The notes: generated by a model from the sequence alone, not told the origin. DNA of 64,000 bases from Schizosaccharomyces osmophilus (GCF_027921745.1 NC_079240.1:1977001-2041000); one strand, 5' to 3'. Counted from the first letter of the stretch, positions 20,101 to 31,403 are shown. Made by a program: numbers and translations.

Positions 20101-20331
20101 GTTCTTTGCATTGATCTGTTTCCATTGCGGAATATCTAAAGAAGATTCTGATCCCTTCTTGAAAGTTCCTGGATCGCTGGAAGGAGCGGTAGGTACCTTC
20201 TTGGATGAGTTTGTGTTTGTGGGATTTGGAGAAGACTGAATTTCCTCCTTGGAGTCTAAATTATCGGAACTCGATCTCGGAATCCATTCTTCACTCAAAT
20301 CATGTTCTAGCCACAGTTGTTCCATGTTCAT
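17140..20331 (-). CDS. cdc11: Septation initiation network scaffold Cdc11 (centriolin/Nud1-like)
   Basis: 1063 residues, single exon, starting MNMEQLW (a second ATG lies two codons in). The N-terminal ~600 residues are low-complexity and Ser/Pro/Asn-rich with many SP/TP sites, fitting a heavily phosphorylated scaffold. From about 615 to 960 there is a run of leucine-rich repeats (LEDLNIESNELSYL, LQYLDLSSNQLEDL, LRVLDLSHNYISEL and others), followed by a C-terminal cap. S. pombe Cdc11 has 1045 residues with the same plan. Together with Sid4 it anchors Spg1, Cdc7, Byr4-Cdc16 and Sid2-Mob1 at the spindle pole body to trigger cytokinesis. It keeps its S. pombe place (SPCC1739.11c) between mug33 and ppe1. 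The upstream DNA carries forkhead sites. Confidence 0.93.
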   Translation of the reverse strand: MNMEQLWLEHDLSEEWIPRSSSDNLDSKEEIQSSPNPTNTNSSKKVPTAPSSDPGTFKKGSESSLDIPQWKQINAKNPVARDIFAKLDLENLFDGGGSSRNHSSTSQKRPDSSSNPIPTSSSVPSISSEPSGSYHAKSSPNHSFSSQSKQSPTFLNSSPPITSSPPHTVSHSTTPHSQKSSSSPKKDPSRSSSRRRHPSVTNSSKSSSPSSMASSPSVQKGNSSPLKLFQGASDPFTREHLNQLAQDVKSNSFESSAEDSFPLPSSRRVSKPVRTTERKAGLNTKDLYQEVEEVMAKLRGRIPPSSHESTVFLPRKLSGLQEEEEQNEASEFSKDDSSNPFPSLSDQLHLRELEKKQKLLNLHQNQSETVSSHSPPSLVQSSAGTKSEKRSSYASSDDRMKDSFKSRSQKTQNDSNNQHDFKAQSENPNMVVITPADLPDGIDTTQGSMEYDRVHNRWRRRGHDSDMAFDFSSEGEDDGFSSNLTVSYKAAQDSSPPSNKHPNVQKKQPNSYPMRKDNSKDPKYSSLSLRDVSNTPSQIAFSFQDFLPKDDSHDNFNHLLANNSSDFPADGPTSTFTSPEKTHDDQAMDEDYSFSVSKQSITRLLEDVEPYHPFWRRIIQLDISRRNLDSLIGLSEQCPCLEDLNIESNELSYLTGCPSSIRNLNAVNNHFSSLTTFSHLINLQYLDLSSNQLEDLTALSPLIHLRELNVDNNQLWNIDGILRLDGLLKLSARGNRFKQLSFTNSNLNRLEELLLGNNALESIEEISSLQNLMVLQLDGNQLTTLQASQPMIHLRVLRLNNNAIQHLEVDQYPNLRTLYMDYNCFTNIPNINRLKRLVNFSFRSQEFKSGRYIFTPPLDIRNLYLSNNASMVLQTHNMLLGIKYLELANIQITELPADFAKSLPNLRVLDLSHNYISELSALRGFSLLHRLYLVGNRIDKMKNVCDTLSHLKKLTHLDLRMNPLTFNIYPMIDNPVYELSAASKYHQNFDQSSQRTLRHPRQKWAEKDSAFIKTMPESGKSRRKMYTEAITLSCSRLEWLDGLDFELNGNDTSILHSVLHEIK

Positions 20332-21806
20332 TTAAGCTACTCTCATGTCTTCTTTATGCCGTTTCGTGTTTGTTTACGTTTCAGCTGGCATGCCTTTTGG
20401 TTAGTACGGAATAACGTGGTCGACCGTCCTTCCTACCAATATCTTTTCGGTCCTTAACTGATTTTTCGTACAATACCAAACATCACTACTCATTCTTCAT
20501 ATCTTGAATGCCGATTTGTTTACAAAGAAACCGGGTGGGATATTGTAATAAAAAAATTCCTTTAGTATGAGCGTATTCGAAAACAATTGATTGATTTGTA
20601 TAATATATGGGTTTTTAAATTTAAAAATGGATTCGAAAAGAACATAAAGGGTCTATAGTTTAAAAAAAGAACTTATGACTCACTATAAAATATTCATTAT
20701 TTACTGATTTTTAATTTCTGTGATTTGCTTCCTTTATAAAATAATTTTTCCTTATTCATTCACTCACTCGTTCTTTTCTGGTTAGGTCTGTCTGTGTGTC
20801 TTGCTCTCTTTTTTTATTTTTATTTGTTTATTGTTTGTTTATTGTTTCTTTTTTTTTACCAGGAACAAATATGTTACTTAGTAATCTGCTACCATACAAG
20901 GCATTACTAGCTGTGCTGGTGACATAGCGTTACTTGATAGAGTATCAAAGGTAAATAAAGGAACAACTGAAATAGGCATTGCAGGCATTGCTGTTTAGTT
21001 TCCAAATTTTCATTGTTTCGTCTACCGATGAATCAGCCAAAGAATAGCGAGTTGAGTTTCGCTGTACGTATCGTCCATCGAACTTGAAGCGTTCAAGATC
21101 TGTAACGTTACCACAATCCGTCTTTTTTCACGGAATTCAAGAGTAATTATTTGCCCTACCAATGTGATGATTGAATTATGTATTACTGCTAAATGGCATG
21201 AAGTTACCATATTGTTTTCATAAACATATAATTGAATATATACTCTTGCTCATTCATATAGCAAAAAATAATGATTGGCGGTAAAAGAGCCAAGACAATC
21301 GTTACATTCCATTAACAAACAAATTTCTACCAAAAATTTTGACTAGAGAAAAATTTATGAGAAGGGAAAGTTTACAAGAACTGAAGAATTTCTTTTTTAA
21401 TGAAGAAATCCAACTGTTCCTCAAAGAAATTCGTCGATTTTGGCCTCCAGGTACAAAAGCATCCTGTTACACATTACTAAGACACTTTCTAGACTTGCTG
21501 ACTTTACATATATTTGTAATGCGAATAACATTGGATCCTTATAAATAAAATTTATAATTTTATAATTTTTCATCTTAAATCTTTCTATTGGTATCTATCC
21601 ATGCACTATCGAATGAACAGAACGAAGTATTTATATCCCTCGTCAGATCTCACTTGACTTCACTAACCTATCTAGACTGACAGTAAAATCCTACTACTTA
21701 CGTATCCTTAGCCTACAACAAGCATTTGAAGAAAACAAAATATTCCTAAAGGAAGCAATAAAACGAAGAACAATATATTTCTTAAAAAGAAAAAAATCGT
21801 TTCAAC
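20332..21806. other. Divergent intergenic region cdc11 / ppe1
   Basis: About 1.5 kb with the cdc11 forkhead sites at its left end, T-rich and TTTG-rich tracts around 20800-20850, and only short random frames such as 21339-21548 (no ATG at its start, no known features). Confidence 0.4.
20367..20523 (-). promoter_or_regulatory. Forkhead/FLEX sites upstream of cdc11
   Basis: On the minus strand an exact GTAAACAAACA lies at 20377-20367, 36 nt before the cdc11 ATG. A second site, GTAAACAAATC, lies at 20523-20513, about 180 nt before it. This is the binding consensus of fission yeast forkhead factors (Sep1/Fkh2 in mitosis, Mei4 in meiosis). Use by any of these factors is inference. Confidence 0.6.
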
Positions 21807-22724
21807 ATGGCGGATTTAGATGAATGGATTGCAACGGTTCGAAAATGTAAATACTTACCAGAACACCAGTTAAAACGCTTGTGTGAAATGGTGAAGGAAA
21901 TATTAATGGAGGAATCAAATATCCAACCTGTTAGAACTCCCGTTACCGTCTGCGGAGACATACACGGACAATTTTACGACCTTTTAGAACTATTCCGTGT
22001 CAGTGGAGAACTTCCGTCAACTAATTACATTTTTATGGGCGATTTTGTAGACCGCGGTTATTTTAGTTTGGAAACCTTTACATTGTTTATGTTATTAAAG
22101 GCCAGATATCCTGATAAAATTACACTACTCCGCGGAAATCACGAAAGTAGGCAGATCACACAGGTTTATGGATTTTATGACGAGTGTCAAACAAAGTACG
22201 GTAATGCAAATGTTTGGAAATATTGTTGCCAGGTATTTGACTTTTTGACTCTGGCTGCTATCATTGACAACAAAATTCTGTGTGTGCACGGTGGCTTATC
22301 CCCCGAAGTCCGTACATTAGATCAAATCCGCATTTTGGCTCGCGCTCAAGAAATTCCTCATGAAGGTTCATTTTGCGATCTCATGTGGTCGGATCCCGAA
22401 GACATTGAATCTTGGACCGTATCGCCCCGTGGTGCTGGCTGGCTGTTTGGTTCAAAAGTCACTGGCGAATTTAGTCACATAAATGATCTGAAGCTGATTG
22501 CTAGGGCGCACCAGCTTGTTCAAGAAGGATACAAGTATCATTTCGATGAAAAAAATTTGGTCACTGTTTGGAGTGCTCCCAACTATTGCTATCGGTGCGG
22601 TAATGTTGCGAGTGTTATGAAAGTAGATGAATCTTTAGAACCCGATTTTCGCATATTTTCTGCTGTACCCGATGAAGAAAGGACTGTTCCCCCAAGCCGG
22701 AAAAGAAGTGAATATTTTATTTAG
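21807..22724 (+). CDS. ppe1: Ser/Thr protein phosphatase Ppe1 (PP6/Sit4 type)
   Basis: 305 residues, single exon, standard length. PPP signatures are present: GDIHG (50-54), GDFVDRG (78-84), RGNHES (109-114) and the later HGGLSP and [11 protein letters not shown] blocks. The N-terminus MADLDEWI and overall pattern match the PP6/Sit4/Ppe1 branch rather than PP2A or PP1. In S. pombe, Ppe1 with Ekc1 or Mis12-linked functions supports cell shape, chromosome segregation and stress responses. The gene lies between cdc11 and ssa2 as in S. pombe (SPCC1739.12). The C-terminus reads SEYFI; most PP2A/PP4/PP6 catalytic subunits end in YFL, whose leucine is carboxymethylated. Confidence 0.94.
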   Translation: MADLDEWIATVRKCKYLPEHQLKRLCEMVKEILMEESNIQPVRTPVTVCGDIHGQFYDLLELFRVSGELPSTNYIFMGDFVDRGYFSLETFTLFMLLKARYPDKITLLRGNHESRQITQVYGFYDECQTKYGNANVWKYCCQVFDFLTLAAIIDNKILCVHGGLSPEVRTLDQIRILARAQEIPHEGSFCDLMWSDPEDIESWTVSPRGAGWLFGSKVTGEFSHINDLKLIARAHQLVQEGYKYHFDEKNLVTVWSAPNYCYRCGNVASVMKVDESLEPDFRIFSAVPDEERTVPPSRKRSEYFI

Positions 22725-24995
22725 GACAGATGCATTGCTTTGGATTTCTTGTGATGTTTAGGTTGTTTTTTCATTTTAATATGGTTAATCATCGTTTCAT
22801 CTTCTCTGATGGGCTATTTTTTCATATTCGTTTCTGGCTCTTCTTTTTTCCCTTTGTCTCTTCTCTTATGCTTGTCCTTCTACTCCCATTAATCTACCGT
22901 CGATTATATAATATTAAAGACGTCTAATTATAAGAATGTCGAAGCATCTTCCTCCGTCTTTTCTTTGGTCTTTTAAAAGCGACTGCATTTTCCTCAGCTA
23001 TACTATGTACTTTTTGCTCAATTCAATGAAATTTCCATTGATATATAGATCCATTTGTGCATGGACAAAACCGAAAAGGGGTTTTTTTTATTTTTTTTTG
23101 AGGAGGAAAAGACGAATGTTTTAGAAGGTGTATGAAAGAATCCAGAAAGTTTTGATGTATATTTTGACAGCCCGTGAATGGTGAGGAGGTTTTAACTATG
23201 AGCACACGGTAAATCTCTTGGAAATCTGTGTAAAATGATTTAAGAGTGACACACGTATAGTATGCGAAGAGCATTAATACTTTCTTAAGGAAAAGCAACC
23301 AAATCGTGCTTGAGAAGCTTGAAAGCAATGCACATTGAAAGATATGTGATTTCTATGCTTGGTAACGTTGCCAATCTTGTAGTTTTGGTCCTTGCATTTC
23401 GGCTTCCTATGGCTGCATTTGCCAATAATACTTTTCTATGAGTATGTTGGTACAGTTGCTGCATTCTCCAACGGTTTGCCAAATAAAATTTGCGATGATG
23501 TTCAGCGGCGCCGGATTTATGACGGTGCTAAAAATGAGCTATCGGCTTTGGGAAAAAGTACAGTCATTGCTAGAAAAAAAAAAACATGGAATGAAATGAA
23601 TTCGAAGCTTCGGAGAATGTGCGATACGAGAGCAATGTTTGAATAAAGTGGTTTATGTTTACAATGATGAATGAAGATGAAAGATGAGAGCTGAATTCAC
23701 GACCCTAGTGGGAAAGCTAAGGGTAGAAGAAGTATGGAAGCATTTTTGGTTTCATTTGAAGCCAAAAGGTAAAATAAACTGTTGAATAGATGGTTACTAT
23801 TCAATACCTGGGTTGTCGTCAAGAGAACAACTATAAGGATCTTTTATGAAATTGTGTTTTGTCCTTTTACCTAGCTTGAATGAGATGAGATTGTGCACGA
23901 GTTTGCTTGATTTTTATATTTGAGCGGCATGACTTGTTACAAAGCATGCCCGTTCATGAACCAAGTTTTGGTATATCTGCCCTATGCAGATCGCTTTTCG
24001 TTGATCTAGTTGATTTCACGAAAGGAAAAGTAATACCTTTCTTGCAACCCTTCGTCTTTGGACTAACTGGATGATTAAATTAACCCGCAGAAAGGGTTAT
24101 AGAAGTAGAAGAAGATCTTTGGTAACGAATGAGTGGACTCTGGATAGCGGAATAGATCATCTACGTTCCCTTCCCACTTGGCAAGAAGGTTGAGCTGTTT
24201 GCAGGATAAAAAACATTTCTCGATTAGACACATTTCGTCTATGGGTCTTGCTGCCGATGGAGAGAAAGAGAAACTAGCGAATGAACAAACCAGCAATTGT
24301 TAGAATTTCAAATAAAATAAAATAATATAATGAATTTATACATTCAAGCGGAACAGACATGCTTCCTTTCATGTAGTTTAAAAGCTAGCTCGTCATTCGA
24401 GATATATTATGCTTGCCAAGAAAGCGCCAAATTGATTTGATATTTAGTACATCTTTACACATCCTGCTTCCCCAAACAAAGTCTCTCAACAGTCGCCATG
24501 CTACGATACCATAAAGATTATAATCCTTACTGCTTTGCTCTCCACATCTACCGATAGCAATACAAAGTATGCCTCGTTCAATCCCTTTACCGCACTACTG
24601 TAACCGATCGTAAGCACTTTACCGCACTTGAGCTTATCATTCTCTGTCTTTGTTCGCAAAGCTTCTTTAAGTTACGTTGTGCTTCCAAGAACAGTGACGT
24701 TGCCACTGGAAAGATTCCACTCGCTTCTACTACTTCTTTCAGCACTTATTTTTTTCAACAGGGTAAGGGTTTTTCGAAACTTCCAGAATTGAATCTTAGA
24801 AATAAATAGCTTGGTGTTCCCCGCTACACTACAACTGTTATCCTTTACTTTGCATTATTAAAATTAACGATTATTGTCGTTTATCCCCTGTACTGAATAA
24901 CGAAATATTTGCATCAAGGATACAATAAAGTATTTTATATCCTCAACTGTCTTTAGATTTTTTTTATTTAACGATCTTTAAATTCTCATCAAAAA
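22725..24995. other. Long upstream region of ssa2
   Basis: About 2.3 kb between ppe1 and ssa2 in tandem. It contains many short frames but none with recognisable features. The right end carries the heat shock element and TATA-like sequences of ssa2 (TTTTATATCC at about 24935). It could host a noncoding RNA, but nothing in the sequence shows one. Confidence 0.4.
24775..24789 (+). promoter_or_regulatory. Heat shock element upstream of ssa2
   Basis: Three contiguous inverted nGAAn units: cGAAa, cTTCc and aGAAt. They lie 207-221 nt before the ssa2 start codon. This is the standard binding site of trimeric heat shock factor and fits an inducible Hsp70 gene. Confidence 0.75.
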
Positions 24996-26930
24996 ATGAG
25001 CAAAGCTATTGGTATTGATTTGGGTACTACCTACTCTTGTGTTGGTCAATTCTCCAACAACCGTGTCGAAATTATCGCCAACGACCAAGGTAACCGTACC
25101 ACTCCCTCCTATGTTGGTTTCACCGACACTGAGCGTCTTATCGGTGACGCCGCCAAGAACCAAACTGCTATGAACCCTCACAACACCGTCTTCGACGCTA
25201 AGCGTTTGATCGGTCGTAACTTTGAGGATGCTGAGGTTCAATCCGATATGAAGCACTGGCCTTTCAAGGTCATCCCCAAGAACGGCAAGCCCGTTTTGGA
25301 GGTTGAATTCAAGGGTGAGAAGAAGGTCTTCACTCCTGAAGAAATCTCCTCTATGGTCTTGATGAAGATGCGTGAAACTGCCGAAGCTTACTTGGGTGGT
25401 AAGGTTTCTGACGCTGTCGTTACCGTCCCTGCCTACTTCAACGACTCTCAACGTCAAGCCACCAAGGACGCTGGTACCATTGCTGGTATGAACGTCTTGC
25501 GTATCATCAACGAACCCACTGCCGCTGCCATTGCCTACGGTTTGGACCGCAACACCACTGGTGAATCTAACGTCTTGATTTTCGATCTTGGTGGTGGTAC
25601 CTTCGATGTTTCTCTTTTGACCATCGAAGAAGGTATCTTCGAAGTCAAGTCCACTGCTGGTGACACTCACTTGGGTGGTGAAGACTTTGACTCTCGCTTG
25701 GTTAACCACTTTATCCAAGAGTTCAAGCGTAAGAACAAGAAGGACATTACTGGTAACGCTCGTGCTGTCCGTCGTCTCCGTACTGCTTGCGAACGTGCTA
25801 AGCGTACTCTTTCTTCTTCTGCTCAAGCTAGCATTGAGATCGACTCCATGTACGAGGGTATTGACTTCTACACCTCTATCACTCGTGCTCGTTTCGAGGA
25901 ACTTTGCGCTGACCTCTTCCGTAACACTATGGAACCCGTCGAACGTGTCCTCCGTGATGCCAAGGCCGACAAGTCCTCTGTTCACGAAATTGTATTGGTT
26001 GGTGGTTCTACTCGTATCCCCCGTATCCAAAAGCTTGTTTCTGACTTCTTCAACGGTAAGGAGCCTTGCAAGTCTATCAACCCTGATGAGGCTGTTGCTT
26101 ACGGTGCTGCTGTCCAAGCTGCCGTCTTGACTGGTGATACCTCCGAAAAGACTCAAGACCTCTTGTTGTTGGATGTTGCCCCTCTTTCTATGGGTATCGA
26201 AACTGCTGGTGGTGTCATGACTGCTCTTATCAAGCGTAACACTACCATTCCTACCAAGAAGTCCGAAGTCTTCTCTACTTACTCTGACAACCAACCCGGT
26301 GTCTTGATTCAAGTCTACGAAGGTGAGCGTGCTCGTACCAAGGACTGCAACTTGCTCGGTAAGTTCGAACTCTCTGGTATTCCTCCTGCCCCTCGTGGTG
26401 TTCCTCAAATCGAAGTTACCTTCGATGTTGACGCCAACGGTATCTTGAACGTGTCCGCCCTCGAGAAGGGTACTGGTAAGACTCAAAAGATTACCATCAC
26501 CAACGACAAGGGTCGTCTCTCTAAGGAAGAAATTGACCGCATGGTTGCTGATGCCGAGAAGTACAAGGCTGAAGATGAAGCTGAAGCTGCTCGTATTCAA
26601 GCCAAGAACCACTTTGAATCCTATGCCTACTCTTTGCGTAACTCCATGGATGACCCCAACTTGAAGGACAAGGTTGAGGCCTCTGACAAGGAAACCATTG
26701 ACAAGGCTGTCAAGGAGAGCATCGAATGGCTCGACAACAACACCACTGCTGCTAAGGACGAATACGAGTCCAAGCAAAAGGAATTGGAAGGTGTTGCCAA
26801 CCCCATCATGGCCAAGGTTTACCAAGCTGGTGGTGCTCCTGAAGGCGCTGCTCCCGGTGCCGCTCCTGAGGGTGCTCCTGGTGCTGCCCCTGGCGGTGAG
26901 CAAGGTCCCGAAGTTGAGGAAGTTGATTAA
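24996..26930 (+). CDS. ssa2: Cytosolic Hsp70 chaperone
   Basis: 644 residues, intronless, starting [17 protein letters not shown]. It has the ATPase domain ([14 protein letters not shown], the [13 protein letters not shown] strand), the substrate-binding domain and a Gly/Ala/Pro-rich lid ending in EEVD, the cytosolic Hsp70 tail that binds TPR co-chaperones. Codon use is strongly biased to preferred codons, unlike its neighbours, as expected for a highly expressed gene. The S. pombe gene in this position is ssa2 (SPCC1739.13). A near-perfect heat shock element lies upstream. The long antisense open frame is a by-product of this codon bias. Confidence 0.96.
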   Translation: MSKAIGIDLGTTYSCVGQFSNNRVEIIANDQGNRTTPSYVGFTDTERLIGDAAKNQTAMNPHNTVFDAKRLIGRNFEDAEVQSDMKHWPFKVIPKNGKPVLEVEFKGEKKVFTPEEISSMVLMKMRETAEAYLGGKVSDAVVTVPAYFNDSQRQATKDAGTIAGMNVLRIINEPTAAAIAYGLDRNTTGESNVLIFDLGGGTFDVSLLTIEEGIFEVKSTAGDTHLGGEDFDSRLVNHFIQEFKRKNKKDITGNARAVRRLRTACERAKRTLSSSAQASIEIDSMYEGIDFYTSITRARFEELCADLFRNTMEPVERVLRDAKADKSSVHEIVLVGGSTRIPRIQKLVSDFFNGKEPCKSINPDEAVAYGAAVQAAVLTGDTSEKTQDLLLLDVAPLSMGIETAGGVMTALIKRNTTIPTKKSEVFSTYSDNQPGVLIQVYEGERARTKDCNLLGKFELSGIPPAPRGVPQIEVTFDVDANGILNVSALEKGTGKTQKITITNDKGRLSKEEIDRMVADAEKYKAEDEAEAARIQAKNHFESYAYSLRNSMDDPNLKDKVEASDKETIDKAVKESIEWLDNNTTAAKDEYESKQKELEGVANPIMAKVYQAGGAPEGAAPGAAPEGAPGAAPGGEQGPEVEEVD

Positions 26931-27072
26931 ACTTTCAAAAAATAATCTGTTAATAGGCGGTTTGTTGTTTTTATTTGTAAATTTTGTTACACGATGTTTA
27001 ATATCTAATAGACATGATTAACGATCACTTGTTTAAAATTGAATAAATTGATTTGCAAGGGGAAATTTTGTA

Positions 27073-27104
<32 letters not shown>

Positions 27105-27360
27105 GCAGGAGGGATAGTGGCAACATGATGAAAAATTTGTAGGTGCTGAAGTTTAGTGGAATTAAAAAACAACACGAAGATGAAGAAACGCTTGTGTACT
27201 TCGGGGTTTAATTATATTTCTTCTTGAATGTAAATAAGCGCGAGAGTTGCGATTTAGGGTTGAAGTCAGAGGTACGCAATAGAGGAAAGACCGAGAAAGG
27301 TAAGGCGCATTTTCAACTAGGAAAGCAAAGCTATTAAATGAATGAACATCTATAGTAGAT
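26931..27360. other. 3' flank of ssa2 with a trinucleotide repeat
   Basis: 430 nt containing the ssa2 3' UTR and a (GTA)9 microsatellite at 27078-27104. No gene. Confidence 0.5.
27078..27104 (+). repeat. (GTA)9 microsatellite
   Basis: Nine perfect GTA units, followed by a degenerate G-C-A-G edge. It lies about 150 nt past the ssa2 stop and would be length-variable between strains. Confidence 0.9.
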
Positions 27361-28128
27361 ATGAAGCAATTTAATGGAATTGAGACGGAAGCCTTTATGA
27401 ATAAGGCGCAGAAAGTCGACAGACCGCCTCTTGGATTTTCGGCTTCCGATCCACTGGAGCGAGACTGGTTTTTGGGTCTAGAAGATAAGCCAGAAAAAAA
27501 GAACGGGAATAACGAAAGTGGCCCAAGTGCCAGTGCTGGCTCCTCTCTTGCCAAGCAATATTCTGGTGCTGAAATTGCAGATCGATTAAGTGAGAGAAGA
27601 AATGAATCCAAAAAATTTAATGAGAGAAAAAGAGAAACGAAATCCAGGCTATCAGAAGCTGAAGAGTATAATGTTTTGCGACGGCATCGAAACCCAAGTC
27701 GAAAGAAACTATTGATGAAAGCATTCTTGCTATCTTTATATACCCCAGGGCATATCGGTATTGTGAGTTTAATTTTACAGTACCTGCAATGTACTAAGGG
27801 CTATTTTCTCCTATTTTTTATTATCTCTTTGATTGTTGGAATTGCTCGTTTTTATACTCAGTACCGTATGTGCTTGAATAGAAATCAAAAGGGTTGCTAA
27901 CGAAATTTAGAGATGCTCGAAGGCGAGTTCTGGGAAGAGGCGGCGAAGGAAAATCCAAATATTGGTAAGTAAAGGGCAGAGAAATAAGATAGTATGCGGG
28001 TACTCGTTTTACTAAACAAGGAAATAGCAAAACTGGTTGATCTTGGAGGGATTGAAGCGCTTGGCCAAAGTGGTTCGCGATCTGATATACCGAAACGTCA
28101 GACGCTTCTTGAAAAAAAGAATGATTGA
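27361..28128 (+). CDS. Two-TM protein of unknown function, three exons
   Basis: Exons 27361-27865, 27911-27964 and 28028-28128 give 219 residues. Intron 1 (45 nt) has GTATGT, GCTAAC and TTTAG signals. Intron 2 has GTAAGT and an AG after a weaker branch. The combined length is a multiple of three, and the join QYQMLEGEFWEEAAKENPNI reads like real protein. The N-terminal ~115 residues are soluble and charged (DPLERDWFLGLEDKPEKK, then a basic KRETKSRLSEAEEYN region). Two hydrophobic spans follow (around HIGIVSLILQYL and YFLLFFIISLIVGIARF), then an acidic and basic tail ending LLEKKND. I do not recognise the family. If intron 2 is not spliced, the protein ends at 27972. It sits between ssa2 and npp106, where I recall no S. 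pombe gene number. Confidence 0.6.
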
Positions 28129-28475
28129 CAGTTTCTTCAAAGGCTTAATTGCAACGGCAGTAAGATATAGATATATTTAAACTGGGTTTGTTGCATCTGC
28201 CACGGCTTTCATGTTCATGAACAAGCAGATAAAGAAGAGAACAGTTTAGATAAAAAAAAAAACAAAATGGGATACCAATAGAAAAGCGGAATCTCTTTAC
28301 TTTTTCTTTGGTTTCCACAAATCATGAATTTATTTATTACTGCACCATCTATAATAGCGTTATAACATATACAGAAATGGTGCACTGCACTATAGGAAGG
28401 TGATTGGAAATGTTAATTTAAGTCTTTAGTTATGCTATACTTGACCTTTACCATTTTTGTAAATAAATCCATGTA
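28129..28475. other. Intergenic before npp106
   Basis: About 350 nt, AT-rich, with an ATG-TAA minimal upstream frame at 28471 overlapping the npp106 start. Otherwise nothing seen. Confidence 0.4.
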
Positions 28476-31403
28476 ATGGGGTCGAAAGAACAAGAAAAAG
28501 AGTCACAAACGGCAAAGAATGCAAGCAAGTTGCAAGTATCCAACTGCGTTTCAGATTTATCGGAGAAATCTCAGCATTTGTTTGGTTCTTTGCTGAAACC
28601 TCAAGTCCCAGTCATTCAGTACAATTTGAATCAATTAGAGGAGAGAGCAAAAAACTTAGAGTTAAAGGTCGTATCTACACGTGATGGCGACACAAAAGCG
28701 TAAGTTTCGACTTTCCAAGACAAAGGTTTTATTGGAACGGGCCGGAAAACAGAGGATAACAGAAGAGTAAGATGAGTAGGAAAGACCTCTGTATTGTGTT
28801 GAACAAAAATCTCTACGTTTCGCTTGGAATACTTCATAAATGGAATGCTAATATACTCTAGACATTATTTGCTCGCTGAGAGTGGTATGAATGTAGAGCA
28901 GACACGACAAAAGATTTATTCTGTTCACATCCATTCCCAATGGGATTCCCTTGAGATGGAAAAGCGTACATTGTACGAACGCCCTCACGCTAAAATCTAT
29001 AAAGAGCAAAACGTGATTGCTAGTATCGAAGCTGGCTTACAATCCAGTGCAAATGATTTTCAGATAAAATTAATGAAAGATAGTGGTATTTCCTGGGAAA
29101 ATCGGAAAATGGTGTTTCTGCAAGACACAGGGAGGATGCTACGCTCCAAGGATAATACTGTTTTGGGCGCTTCCGTAACCATGTCTCTGCAATCGAGTTT
29201 TGCCAAACCTGCTTTGAAGGCATCGTTACTTGCTCAATCGCAGCCAGCCTATTCTTTGAGGACACCAGCTTCGAGCGTACTGCATGTCGCTGACCAAGCT
29301 TCTTCTACCATAGGGAATGAAGCAACCCGTAATCAATTTTCAGGCCAGTCTGGAATTTCTGAGAAATTTGGGGTTTTTGCTGCCGCTATTCACAAATTGA
29401 ACGATGCTCGCATACATGGCCGCATAGTTCGAGTTTGGTCGCTATTCGCTTCCGCTAGCAGAAAAATTGATCGAGAACATCCTCAGCTTCTAGATGCATG
29501 GTCTTTATTAGCTTATATGGTAGATGAGAAGTCAAACAATGTGCATGCCTTTGAAGCTATGAAAACAAGTAACGCCGACAAGACTGATATTAGTCCTTCA
29601 TTTCAAAACAACATTATTCATGGGTCTTTGCGCTTCTTGGAAGTTCAATTTTTAGCATTCGTTGACGCACAATTATCCGATAACGGCCATGTTTCTTCAA
29701 CTAAGTCATTGGATAAAATGATTGCATACAGTCGCTTAAGGTTTTTTAAGAATAATTCTTGGGTTAAGCCAACTATCTCGATCGCTGATGACATTCCTGT
29801 GTGGGCAGTCTTGTTTTATCTTATGCGTGCTGGCCTACTGGATCTCGCATTAGAATTTGTGACTACGAATGCACATGTATTTGAAAATTTTGGTCGCTCT
29901 TTCCCTTCTTATTTCAATGCCTACGTAAAAAATCCCCATCAACCTCTTCCCAAGCAGCTTCGTGATCGTTTGCAAGCCGAGTATGCTCAACTCATGAAAT
30001 ATGCTCCCGAAGATCCATTCAAGCACGCTATTTATAAACTCCTTGGTCAGTGCGAGCCTCATCGTATTTCACTTCCTGAAGTATGCATTACTTCTGAAGA
30101 CTATATGTGGATGCAATTGATGTTTTGCCGAGCCAATGCTAATAATTCTGTCACCTTTAACTTAAATCAGCGCTCGATAAACAATTTTGATCTGCAACAA
30201 CTTCAGAAAAAGATTGTCGCTTTTGGACCAAGGTATTTTAATCCAAAGAATAGCACACCTGTTAATTATTTCCTTGCTCTTTTAATCTGCGGTGAGTTTG
30301 AGCGAGCTGTTAATTATCTGTATACCTTTTATCCCATCGAAGCTACCCATTATGCTATCGCCATGTCATATTATGGTCTTCTTCATACCTGTAATTATGA
30401 GAAAAACGAAAATATTCTTATTCACGAAGCGGAATCCGTACGCATTAATTACCCTCAACTTATCGTGGCCTACATTGGCTACCTTGACTCCGTGGATACG
30501 TTGGTTTATCTTGACTATATTGCTTGTATATCTTTGGTATCCTCATATAAAACGTGCTGCATGAACCTGGTTAAAATCATGTTGCTTCAATCACATGACT
30601 TTTCAAAATTTTTGGGTGATATCCGGCAGGATACTGAACGCACAACAGGTTTATTAGACCTCTATCTGCCTTTGGTGCCGTTTGATCAAGCTTCATTACA
30701 GGCCTTGTACGCGGAAGGCGCTAGAAACGCAGATGATGATGGACGTTACGGAGATTCTATTCTCTTGTATCATCTCCTTGGGGATTACGATACCGTGATT
30801 GGAGTTGCTGTGAAAAACCTCAGCCAAAGTATAATTTCACGTGGTCTGTGGATGGCAGATTCTCAAGAGCAGAGTCAACGGAAGTCCTCGCCTAATGTTG
30901 TAGCTAATGGTGCACCTGATGCTTTAGCAAGAAGTCTTTTAGAAATATATGAGAGCAATCCCGAAAAGTCAGTGAAAGTAAGCAAGACGAATAAAGACAT
31001 GTGCAAATTACTGCTTCTGGTTATGGATGCAAGAACTCTGTATGATAAGGGAGAATGGCAGGGTGTATTGAGTGAAATTGCAAAAATGAATATCTTGCCT
31101 CTCGATGGAGATTTGGAGCATGCGCATGAATCTTTGAATTCGTTATTTTTGCGTCAAAAAGCATATGACCTTTCAACACTATCACCCGAAATTATGAACA
31201 TCGTTCCTTTCTTATTGTTTATGGCTATGTCTAGTATCAAAATACTGTTTAGTACACTGCATAATAACCCTACAGAAGCTGATGAAGGTCTGTTGTCAAG
31301 CATAAAATTCATAGCTTCAAACTTGGTTATGTACAGTACTATGATTGAGCATCGCTTGCCTCCGCAAGTCCTTGAGTACTTACAGTCGATGCAAATTAAT
31401 TAG
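28476..31403 (+). CDS. npp106: Nucleoporin Npp106 (Nic96 / Nup93 family)
   Basis: Exons 28476-28699 and 28862-31403 join in frame (GTAAGT donor, GCTAAT branch, CTCTAG acceptor) to give 921 residues; S. pombe Npp106 is about the same length. The first exon encodes the N-terminal coiled-coil-like segment ([14 protein letters not shown]). The bulk is all-helical, with family blocks such as [32 protein letters not shown] and [17 protein letters not shown]. Nic96/Nup93 is a structural scaffold of the inner ring of the nuclear pore and anchors the Nsp1 channel complex. The gene follows ssa2, as in S. pombe (SPCC1739.14). Confidence 0.93.

Noticed and set aside
21339-21548. 69-codon plus-strand frame between cdc11 and ppe1
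   Set aside because: Opens without ATG, short, no features; could be part of a noncoding transcript, but nothing shows it.
24978-26903. 641-codon open frame antisense to ssa2
   Set aside because: Long antisense frames opposite Hsp70 are a known result of biased codon use on the coding strand. The predicted protein has low-complexity, Val/Ser/Leu-rich composition and no domain.
27078-27104. Regular repeat as a CRISPR-like or coding repeat
   Set aside because: A simple (GTA)9 microsatellite in a 3' flank of a eukaryotic gene, with no spacers and no open frame needing it.
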